A stretch of DNA of 64,000 nt. Source: Botryococcus braunii (Eukaryota > Chlorophyta > Trebouxiophyceae). The position numbers were made by a program, and so were the translations under genes. The notes under the pieces are model-generated. The model saw only the letters and a list, made by a program, of their open reading frames with translations. It had not been told where the DNA came from and searched no databases. Numbering within the stretch: position 1 is the stretch's first letter; each line of letters opens with the position of its first letter. The stretch spans positions 62,001 through 126,000 of the forward strand of contig KV908575.1 of assembly GCA_002005505.1 (NCBI GenBank), in the 5' to 3' direction. This document shows, piece after piece, positions 1-8,522 of this stretch.

Positions 1-375
1 CCTCCAGCCAGCCCACCTCCACCTCCAGCCAGCCCACCTCCACCACCGACCCCAATACCCAGCCCGCCTCCACCTAACAGCCCGCCGCCACCGCCAACCC
101 CAATCCCCAGCCCGCCTCCACCGAACAGCCCTCCTCCGCCTCCGGCGCCGACCACAATTCCCAGCCCGCCTCCACCTAGCAGCCCGCCCCCCCACCTAGC
201 GGCCCGCCCCCACCGCCAACCACAACTCCCAGCCCGCCCCCACCTCCACCGCCGCCTAAAAGCCCACCTCCACCGATTGTGTTCTCTCCTCCACCGCCGC
301 CGCCTCCGCCCGTGCCCGTCCCTCCTCCCCCGCCGCCACCCCCCGGCCAAGTTTGCGCTGGCATCCTTGGGGTAT
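1..375 (+). pseudogene. Hydroxyproline-rich (PPPPSP) protein coding fragment
   Basis: Frame 1 reads as repeated blocks of Pro with Ser, Asn, Thr and Ala (PPPPNSPPPPP, TPIPSPPPP) up to about base 186. A run of seven C at 187-193 then shifts the frame. The Pro-rich reading resumes in another frame and runs to a short non-repetitive tail, GQVCAGILGVC, at about 345-375. Such blocks are typical of cell-wall hydroxyproline-rich glycoproteins and of the spacer of pherophorin-like proteins in green algae. The two cysteines after the spacer could start a globular domain, but too little is visible to name one. The frame break lies in a homopolymer, so it may be a sequencing or assembly error rather than a mutation. 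The 5' end is outside the window. The fragment could also be an exon followed by an intron. Confidence 0.45.
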
Positions 376-560
376 GCCCCCCCCCCCCCCCGCCTCCCAG
401 GTGGGGGCATGGAGCAGTTGAGTAGATGGGGATGGAAGGAGTGAAGGACCTGTGCATCAACTGGAGTCACTGCTTCTCCCCCCCCCCCGCCCCCCCCACA
501 CACACACACACACACCCAAGCGCGCACACACGCACGCATGCCCACACACACGCGCGCGCA
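373..560. repeat. Poly-C tract with inverted repeat, then CA/CG microsatellite
   Basis: A C-run at about 376-390 is flanked by ATGCCCC on one side and GGGGGCAT on the other, so the segment can fold as a hairpin. A second C-rich run (477-497) is followed by alternating CA and CG dinucleotides to about 560. No gene is visible from here to about 1123 apart from low-complexity frames. Confidence 0.8.
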
Positions 561-928
561 GGGCGCGCTCGTTTTTTTCATTGCCTTGTGTGAGGAATAT
601 GCCGTTCTCACATGATTGACAAATTATGGACCCTTGGAGGAGTCATGGATGCCTGAGCAGGAGCGGAAGCTGACCTCGTAGGTAGGTGGAACTAAGCTGT
701 TGCCTCAGATGACTTGTCAGCATTCCAGACAGGCTGCAAGTTTTGCCTGTTCTGGTACATTAACACGTGAAGCTAGTTGGTGCAGTGTTGATGCTTGTGT
801 GCTGTGAGAATGGGAATTCTCTGAGGATTCAACCGTAAAAGGTTAGTGTGGATTGGCCAATAATAGTGAGATGTCATGGAAGGACATGTTGTAAAGCACG
901 GGCTCCCTTCATATATCTTTACCGCCCC

Positions 929-939
929 ACCCCCCCCCC

Positions 940-1011
<72 letters not shown>

Positions 1012-1067
1012 GAGAGAGAGAGAGAGGGGGGGGGTGGGGGGTAGGTAGGGACGGGGGAGGGGGGGAA
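929..1067. repeat. Compound microsatellite (C)n-(CA)n-(GA)n-(G)n
   Basis: A C-run passes into about 33 CA units, then GA units, then a G-rich stretch. Open frames across it on both strands only reflect the dinucleotide repeat and should not be annotated. Confidence 0.95.
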
Positions 1068-1123
1068 GGAGAAGGTTGTTTGTGGGACAGGGCTGACGAG
1101 GGTTGGACGGGGGCTTGGCACAG

Positions 1124-1243
1124 TGCGTCGTATATGGAATCTACCAAGTGCTTACCTTCCCTCTGCGAGTCTTCCAGAACATCATCGACTGGAAGATCAG
1201 CTTCTGGAACTCTGTCTTCAACTTCTTCAATGGGTTCGGATAA
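1124..1243 (+). CDS. Possible 3'-terminal exon of an unrecognised gene
   Basis: One frame from 1124 to a TAA at 1241-1243 encodes about 39 residues rich in aromatic and hydrophobic residues (FPLRVFQNIIDWKISFWNSV), unlike the surrounding low-complexity DNA. It is preceded by TTGGCACAG, a plausible 3' splice acceptor, which would make this the last coding exon of a plus-strand gene whose upstream exons lie beyond the microsatellite or outside the window. A second hydrophobic stretch (VYTFYLPFLVIPPS) follows in another frame at about 1275-1319. It could be an alternative exon or chance. No family is recognised, and without an upstream exon or a homologue this is a weak call. Confidence 0.25.
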   Translation, partial: CVVYGIYQVLTFPLRVFQNIIDWKISFWNSVFNFFNGFG

Positions 1244-1444
1244 GGAGCAGGCAGATGGACGCAGCCAGCTCTGGGTATATACCTTCTACCTGCCCTTCCT
1301 GGTCATCCCGCCTTCCTAATTAAGGCTTGAGTGCCCATGATGCTCACAATTGTTGAAGTTCCCATGAAGCTCATTGTAGAAACTCGACTTGAGGCTCGAG
1401 AGAGTGTTCTGTATCCCTCCAGTTCCCACAAACCCCCTCCCCCT

Positions 1445-1447
1445 GTG

Positions 1448-1493
<46 letters not shown>

Positions 1494-1505
1494 CACGCAC
1501 ACACA

Positions 1506-1586
<81 letters not shown>

Positions 1587-1657
1587 CCTCCCTCCCCCCC
1601 CTTCCCTCCCTCCCTCCCTCCCTCCCCTTCCCTCCCCCTGCTTCTCCCCCCTCCTCC

Positions 1658-1726
<69 letters not shown>

Positions 1727-1772
1727 GGGGGACACACACACATACACGTACGCTCGCCCATACACCCGCCCC

Positions 1773-1847
<75 letters not shown>

Positions 1848-1850
1848 ACA
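1445..1850. repeat. Long compound microsatellite: (CA)n-(CT)n-(CCCT)n-(CT)n-(CA)n
   Basis: About 400 bases of almost pure simple repeat: CA units (1453-1507), CT (1508-1581), CCCT/CCCTT and C-runs (1582-1668), CT (1669-1726) and CA again (1776-1841). The roughly mirror-symmetric order is unusual. Purine/pyrimidine strand asymmetry and alternating CA make non-B DNA likely. Frames crossing it are not genes. Confidence 0.95.
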
Positions 1851-2199
1851 GCATGCGCATGCGAGGTGCAATTCACCATCTAGCCTAGGAGGTTTTGTAC
1901 GACCAAAGAATATTGCCATGCTTTTGTGCCAAAGGGTTATTTTCTTGCAATGTGCATTTTCATATCTGAGGTCATCATGCGGGTTCATCTGTGGGCTTGC
2001 ATCCAAAACTCCCTTGAGCACGGCTGGCTGTGCATGCTGTACAGCTCCCTCAGTCCTTGTGTGGGCTCATCCCTATGCAGCCGCTCTGCAACAGGATCAG
2101 GCTGTGTGCTTCTGTATTGCTGTTTGAGATGAAAGAGGTCCGAGACGAGAGAGTGGACGGGATAACAAAGGGGGGAGGCTCATGCTTCTCACCAGATCA

Positions 2200-3040
2200 C
2201 GAAGATCTCATTTGTCAATCGTGTCAAAAGGGATGAGCGAGATTGAGAGAGTGAAAGAGCTACACAAGAAAGACTTTACCATCCACGATCTGGGGCAAGT
2301 GAAGGATTTTCTTGGGTGCCAAGTGAGGAGAGATAGGAAAAAAGGTTTCATCTCGCTGAGTTGTATCCCCAAGATTGATGCACTTGTGGAGAAATTCAGC
2401 TTGGATCTGGAGTCAAAAGGAGTTGATACCTGGATGACAAAGGATTTTGTCAAAAGTCAGAGGCCTGCCCAGAGAGATGGGAGTGAAAGTATTCGGTGCT
2501 GGAAGTCCACTACTTCCTGGGCATCGTTGCTGTGAGCTGGTAGGTACTTTGCTGTATATAGCCAACACCACTCGTCCTGATATTGCATAGGCAGTGGGGA
2601 TTCCTTCAGGGTGTCGTATGTCTCCAGCAGCACATTGGAATGACCCATCCGTGTGCTGAAGTATCTAAAGGGGACGAGACATCTGGTACTGGTCCTAGGT
2701 GGAAAAGGACCAGAACTGGAGGAATTTTTAGATGCTGACTACGATGGAGATCAGGACCACCCTTTCTCAACCACAGGCTTCATGTGTTTGGAGGAGCTGT
2801 GGTGTGGGGAAGCAGAAGCCAGTCAGGTATGGCAACAATGCGGTTGAAGCTGAATTTATGGGTGCAAGTGTGGCTATACAGGAAGCCAACTGGCTGAGAG
2901 GCATTCTGGAGGAAATTGGTGTGTGGCATGCATTGTGAAAATCCATGGCTGCATTGCCAACTTCAGATATCCGTTGTATTCTTAGTACACCAAACACATT
3001 GTGAGCTTTCGCTTTGCACGTGAAGCAAAGGGGCTCAGCT
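2200..3040 (+). pseudogene. Decayed copia reverse transcriptase/RNase H fragment
   Basis: The fragment matches the C-terminal third of the copia C polyprotein in this window: KKDFTIHDLG and DFLGCQV (RT connection), PKIDALVEKF, then LLYIANTTRPDIA, LKYLKGTRH, GKGPELEEFLDADYDGD (RNase H), AEFMGASVAIQEANWLRG and FRFAREAKGL. It is broken by several frameshifts, by an in-frame TAG after PDIA (C has CAG there) and by a small deletion in the AVVWGSKKQSS region. No LTR is recognised on either side, so it is an old orphan fragment rather than a dateable insertion. Confidence 0.85.
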
Positions 3041-4082
3041 CCTACACACAGCGTGAGTGCGACCACCGTCTAAGCCCCATCCATGCTGCACCCTGCAAGA
3101 ATACGCCAGCCCGTAATCGTATACTACCCCTTGATCAATCCCCTTCCTCGCCTTCACCAATTCTTGTGTTCTTGGCAGGGTAACAGGGATCTTCGAGGAG
3201 TTAAGAGTACCAGGGCCGTGCTCATGAGGACGGACATGTTGGCGCACCGCGGAGAGTATGCTCCATCTCCACCCATCCGTCAAGGAAGTCATCCCAAGCG
3301 CCCAACGAGCTGTCACGGCCTTGCGGAATGGGTTACCAGGCCGCAGGCTGTGGTGGCGCCAAGTGTGTGAATGTGCCAAGCTGAGGCGCGACGCTGGGGC
3401 TGCAAGGCAGGGGCCCATCCCGCTCCCGAAAGTCCTTCATACCCAGGTATCTTCAGCGCAGCCCTATCTTGTGGGGTATGGCCTGCGCCATGCAACGTAG
3501 GGGGGGGACCCCTGTGGCCAATGGCTGTCATTTTGCCACGCTGGCTGGATAGTGGGACCAATGGTGCTTGTCTCCTTTCACGCAGCCTCCCTTCCACAGG
3601 AAAGGGGAAAATCCGGCCCTCCTGTGCATCGGGGCAATTGGCCCTTGCAGTCGGGGCAAGCCCATCGACACCGTCAGATTAATGCCCTGCAGGCGGTAAC
3701 GTCACGTCGTAGACAGTGAGCTGCCTAGGACTACGGCGCAAGGCAAGGACATTACATTGGGCGGAGTTTGAAGCTTGGACATAGAATTAACGGAGACTTG
3801 GAAGTCCTATTTGGTATTTGGGGGAGGATAGCATACCTCCCGGCTGGGTTGGCAAGTTGTTTGTTGACCCACGCTTCCGCACTGGGAGATTTAGTTAAAG
3901 AGTGAAGCCTATCCTTACCGCATACCATAAACCCGGCATGCGGGTACACGGAATGGAGGGGCCAGAGACAAAAGGTGATAGTGAAAACCTTTTTTAGCAC
4001 ATGGCAGAGAAAGGCACGGTGCAAGCGGCAGGAAAAGGAAGGGAAAGAAGGGGGACAAAAGGGCGGGTGGGGGGGAAGGGGG
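3041..4082. other. No recognisable gene; two short overlapping open frames
   Basis: Plus-strand frames at 3083-3370 and 3258-3500 are open for 80-95 codons (for example VKEVIPSAQRAVTALRNGLP), but no family, splice signals or strand-consistent codon use is apparent. The second frame extends back in frame to about 3183 except for one stop. It may be remnant coding sequence of an old element. Confidence 0.5.
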
Positions 4083-4345
4083 GTGGGTTTGAAAAAGAAG
4101 GGGGGGAGAGAGAGAGAGAGGGAGAGGGGGGGGGGAGAGAGAGGGGGGGGAGAGGGGGAGAGAGGGAAAGAGAGGGAGAGGGGGAGAGAGAGACAATAGG
4201 GAGGGGTGAGGAGTAGGAAAAGGGGAGATGGGAGGGATGATGAGAGAGCGAAAGGGAGGGGGGAGGGGGAGGGGCGAGGGGGAGAGGGAGGGAGGGAGGG
4301 GGAGAGGGAGGGAGGGAGGGAGTGGAACAGGGAGGGAGGGGGATA
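4083..4345. repeat. Polypurine (GGGA/GA)n tract
   Basis: About 260 bases almost free of pyrimidines on the plus strand: runs of G, GA and GGGA. The opposite-strand frames (Ser/Pro/Leu repeats) are translation of the tract. Such asymmetry favours triplex and G-quadruplex structures. Confidence 0.9.
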
Positions 4346-5643
4346 GAATTTTAGGGAAGAACGCATAATTTCTGCCCACACTGTGCGTGGCGGGTCACGC
4401 ACACTAAACACACTGAGAGTCAACCCTGCAGATGTCCTGGGCGAGGGCCCAGTACCTAGAGGGGCATGCTTACACGTACGGGTACTCCGTAAAGGCTGTA
4501 TGGCAAGGTGACACGATAGCATTGTTTATGACATTGTGGGTCCAACGTTGTCAATGGAGTCGTTGCCATAAATAGTTTTCCGACCAGGGCTTCTGCAGAC
4601 CAGCATGTATGGCAAACGGGTTAAGGTTGAAGTTACGACGCACGGGTAATCCGTCGTTTAAACCTAACCTTAAATATGCGCCAAAAGGGTACATGGCAGC
4701 GAATAACAACTGGGGACACTGGGGACAAGGGCACGTGACCCAGACAACCACCTCAGTACCATCCCGCTACATGTGTGGGGTAACCCAATCCACACTTCGT
4801 TTATGCCATACATGGCCATCTACATCGGGTACGGCATCTGTTAGCTACTCGTACGCTTCTTGTAATTCAGTGAATAACCAGTTCTGTTCCTACTCACAAG
4901 CTTGTTTAAACCCTGGGACCCACTTCGTTATAGATGCACTCGGCCTCGACTTGTGCGGCCGGGACGCAGCCCTGTACACCCTTGGGGGTTACTTCGCTCA
5001 ATCAGCCAATCTGTAGTGACATCTACCACTTCGTTAAGCCCCTACAAAGCTTGCTTTCGTAAACTTTAGCCAAATAAGACGTCAGGGGAGGAACGACTCC
5101 CTTACAAGCACGTGTCATTAAACCAACAGATGAAATCCAAGACGCAACAGCAGTGTTGAGCAATGGCGCTTCACACACAAAAGATTTACTGTAACTGATG
5201 AATCAGGCATCGCCTTGCGTTGATTCGAAAAGGCAAGTGACGCCTAAAACCTCGAAAAGCTTCAAGATATCGTGATAAGACTACTTAAAACCATTGCGCA
5301 ATGATAGCTCTGACAGGTATAATGCGTCCAGAGACCTTTACCAGCTTAGTGTCTGAACTTCTAGTGTGTGTCTGACCTAGTCTGTACCAGGATCTGCAAT
5401 CGGCAGGAAATGATGCGTAAAGTCAAGGAGATGATTGCAGACCAAGGTGTGTTACATTGGCATCTCAATCACGTTAATAATGTAAGGCATTATGATGGTT
5501 TTCAGCATTCCTACCCGCTTTTGAACCTCCCGGCTAGGGACCCCCAGTACGTGCGAGATCACCAAGGACGTCTCCAGGAACCTATTCCTTCGCAGGGTAG
5601 CCTGCCGAGCAAACCTAGCCAGACTTTGCCTAAGTGTGGGTTC
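4346..5643. other. Unannotated flanking DNA
   Basis: There is one open frame, 4609-5016 (135 codons, five Cys in its second half, including CNSVNNQFC), and one at 5368-5718. Neither has a recognised domain or a convincing start context. Base composition is near even. No repeat family or RNA gene was recognised. Confidence 0.4.
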
Positions 5644-5825
5644 TGCAACCCAAAGCCGATGTTCTTGCAATTCACAGATGATGGATGTCGTTCGACATAC
5701 ACACGATCACCGGTTTAAATGGCATGCGGAACGCTGTTAACGCAGTTAAGCAAGCATGCCGAACAAGAGTATGTGCAGGTGAGACATAGCAAGCTTGCTT
5801 GGAGATAATACTCCATTGAATGTCT
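5644..5825. repeat. Rearranged segmental duplication, copy 1 (contiguous)
   Basis: Block a (5644-5711, starting TGCAACCCAAAGCCGATG) is directly joined to block b (about 5710-5825, starting CCGGTTTAAATGGCATGC). Both blocks recur downstream, separated by unrelated sequence. Confidence 0.85.
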
Positions 5826-5893
5826 TTTACAAGTAAATGCATCTAAGCATTCACATCTAAGAACTAAATGTACGATAACCGACTACTCTTACC

Positions 5894-6179
5894 TGCAACC
5901 CAAAGCCGATGTTCTTACTATTCACAGATGATGGATGTCGTTCGACATACACACGATCACCTGTCCCAGCACTACTTGTCAATGCTTTGGGTGCTAACAA
6001 ATGATTAATGACGAAGTGATACACGCTTCTCATTAGTCGGGGCTTACCGGTTTAAATGGCATGCGGAACGCAGTTAACGCAGTTAAGGAAGCATGCCGAA
6101 CAAGAGTATGTGCAGGTGAGACATAGCAAGCTTGCTTTATTAGCAAGCTTGCTTGGAGATAATACTCCATTGAATGTCT
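5894..6179. repeat. Rearranged segmental duplication, copy 2 (split)
   Basis: Block a recurs at 5894-5961 and block b at about 6046-6179, separated by about 85 bases absent from copy 1. Block b here also has a 17-base tandem duplication around AGCAAGCTTGCTT. Either copy 2 gained an insertion or copy 1 lost the spacer. No coding capacity was seen. Confidence 0.85.
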
Positions 6180-6796
6180 GACCCGCTGCCCCGACCACGA
6201 AGCCTTAAACCAGACTTGGCTGACCAATCTAATATACGCGTAAAAAGTCCAATTTGGATTAACGTTCAATTCTAGACCAATCATCCTACTCAATTGATTG
6301 AGCTCAGTCTACAGCCAAGGAAACCTAGTTTCCCTTAACAACAGTGATGTGATCAAGAAAGATTAATTGCCACAGACAGGGACCACTTCTTATCAAGAGA
6401 TTGCTTGATAAGATTTCTTAAGTACTAAATCAAAACACATGAAGGCAATCTCCATTCTACTAGCCGCAGGTATTTATGAGCCACAAACAGGTACTAGCCA
6501 CTGCGAACTTATGACAACATGATGTACAGGTACAAAATCTGTTCCCCATGAACATGTACGAGTAAGATGTACCATGTGATCTGTAGTTTGACTAGAGTCA
6601 TAGGAATAAGCAGCTTGCAACTTGCCAACTGGTCCCCTAGGATCTAATATTATCGTGATGTCTAGGAAATATGGTCAGTTTCAAATGTGTTGTGAAATGG
6701 GCCCTCTTGGGGCTCAGTGGAGAATTTCTAAGTTGGAAAATTCCCACTGTGATTGTGTGTATTTGTGAAGTGACGTGACTGGTGCAAACATAATGG
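6180..6796. other. Unannotated sequence left of element A, ending in its TSD
   Basis: No gene was seen. Bases 6792-6796 (AATGG) are the left target-site duplication of copia A; the partner is at 41826-41830. The sequence before 6792 was therefore originally contiguous with the sequence after 41830. Confidence 0.6.
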
Positions 6797-6856
6797 TTTT
6801 CGTGTAATGGCATCATCAAAATAAACTTTGCAGAATTTGAAGCTAAATGTTATTCC

Positions 6857-7118
6857 CTGTGAATCACACTCTTTAGAGTTGGTGAACTGTGCTCAAACAA
6901 AAGCTTGCAGAAGTGGACGAAACACGACCAAGCAAACGGCACAGGAGCCTGATAAGGGAACTCAGAACTATTACAATAACGACTAACAAAGGATGTTGCA
7001 ATCACCTGTGAATCACACTCTTTAGAGTTGGTGAACTGTGCTCAAACAAAAGCTTGCAGAAGTGGACGAAACACGACCAAGCAAACGGCACAGGAGTCTG
7101 ATAAGGGAACTCAGAACT
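6857..7118 (-). repeat. R1/R2 duplication in the A 3' LTR
   Basis: In element direction R1 is 7118-7006 and R2 is 6969-6857, each 113 bp and nearly identical. R1 ends CACAG followed by GTGATTG; R2 ends CACAG followed by GGAATAA. A GT-AG intron would span 7005 down to 6857 (149 bp). The other A LTR has the same arrangement: R1 at 41242-41130, R2 at 41093-40981. Confidence 0.85.
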
Positions 7119-7443
7119 GACTGGCCTCTAAGAGCACTCCTTATTTATACTAAGGAGACTACATATTTATTAGCCTCCTGACAGTTTTGCAACTCCAGAT
7201 CTTAAAAGCGTACGGGCACGATCAAGTTTGCATACCATCAGTACTATACACTGGAATTCCAATGTACCTTACGATTCGACATGGTCGTCGATGAACAGTA
7301 CGAATCTCGGTCGAAGATAATCTCGAATCTAAGTGACTCGGAAGTTTAACTCACAACCGATACAAGTCTCGGATCGAACACCAAGGACCGCAGGACTTAA
7401 AGTCTCACGATCGATGAGATCCGGAATGAGTATACCTTACTAG

Positions 7444-8203
7444 CACCCCCCCAAATAAGGTATTCCCACCCTGACCGTCAATTGGCGTAATTCGTGTGGC
7501 ATTTCGCAAGGAAATTAATATCGGCTCTGAAACTCCAGCACGTGATAGTACATCAGTACACGTGACTGCCATGCCAGCATAAACTCTTCCCGGTCCGCCC
7601 TTAAAGACGGTGCCACGTCGCCTTAGAGTACAAACCTCGCGGAAGCAAGCAGGGCCTTCGAAACAAGACGCCGCAGCGTCTTGAGCATGAAAGCTTCTTA
7701 CGATTAAACTTGAGGGTAAGTATTGTTACTATTAAAGATTGTTGTCACGAAGTTTGGCGTTATTCGGTGCTGTGGGGGCTCCGTTGTAGCGGACATGACG
7801 AGATCGAGGTTAAGGAGCCATGCGCTCGGCAGTTTTTGAGAACAAAAGGGCTTTGTTCCTTCTCTCTAGGGCCCAGCTGGCCAAAAGAGGAGAGTTTTGG
7901 GTGGACTCGTGGGGGACTTGAGGTCTGCATGGGGCCCCAATCGGAAGCCGGCATTCGGTGTTGCCTAGGAAAAAAGAGGCAAGAGATGGGATGGGTCCCG
8001 CCGTTAAGGCCGGATTTTCTGGTTTTTGTCAAAAATGATATTTCGATGCTACTACTGCTATAGGAATGAACCAAACTCTGCTTTTACGGACATAAGTTGC
8101 AAGCCCGAAAGGGACCATTTAATGCCTTCAGTGGCAGGAAAAGGCGAATCCCTGACAAGCAGTGCCCAAATTACGGGTGGGAATAACTTATTTGGGGGGG
8201 GTG
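7444..8203. mobile_element. Non-autonomous TIR DNA transposon, 760 bp
   Basis: The ends form an inverted repeat of about 28 bp: left CACCCCCCCAAATAAGG then TATTCCCACCC; right end the complement with one extra C and one substitution. It sits inside the A 3' LTR. The matching A LTR (about 41570-41580) has an empty site, TTACTA then AGAAACTCG, so the insertion is real. It is flanked by TAG on both sides, so the TSD is TA or TAG. Those lengths fit Tc1/mariner (TA) or PIF/Harbinger-like (3 bp) families, but no transposase motif is visible. Internal frames at 7710-8063 and on the opposite strand look like chance. It entered after A had inserted or duplicated its LTRs. Confidence 0.85.
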
Positions 8204-8459
8204 TAGGAAACTGGCAGAAAACAGGCCGAAATTGTACCATGGCCCCTATGAATCACTATGAGTGCCATTTGCCCTTAAAGTACCTTACAGTACAAACACA
8301 CCCAAGTGAAATATGACTGTACCCTATTGTTTATGAGTATTGTAAGTCTTATAAAGCCTTGCAATGAATTGATGTGGCTCACAAACATGCTAATATGAAA
8401 TGACCCAACATGTTGCTCAAATACCTAAGGTATACATGTTAGTGTCCATTTTTCTAACA

Positions 8460-8472
8460 CCTCCCCTCATGT
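8460..8472 (-). promoter_or_regulatory. Polypurine tract of copia A
   Basis: The minus strand reads CATGAGGGGAGG immediately before the LTR start TGTTAG. This is the expected site for plus-strand priming. Confidence 0.85.
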
Positions 8473-8522
8473 GTAGGGAGAAACATCTCTCAGAAACACT
8501 TGTTTGAAAGTGAGTCACAACT

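Larger units (their letters stand above)
6797..8459 (-). repeat. Copia A 3' LTR, interrupted by a DNA transposon
   Basis: It matches 40921-41825 from TTTTCGTGTAATGG to the inner end TTTTTCTAACA (minus: TGTTAGAAAAA). It is 1663 bp long instead of 905 because of a 760-bp insertion at 7444-8203. It contains the R1/R2 duplication described separately. Confidence 0.93.

Noticed and set aside
848..1888. Open frames of 60-190 codons across the microsatellites on both strands
   Set aside because: They encode only HT, CV, SL or RE dipeptide repeats and follow the dinucleotide composition; no independent coding signal.
6857..7118. CRISPR-like direct repeats
   Set aside because: Only two copies per LTR, more than 100 bp each, in a eukaryotic retroelement; no array.
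7710..8074. 117- and 104-codon frames inside the TIR element
   Set aside because: Overlapping on opposite strands, no transposase motif, and no start context; treated as chance.
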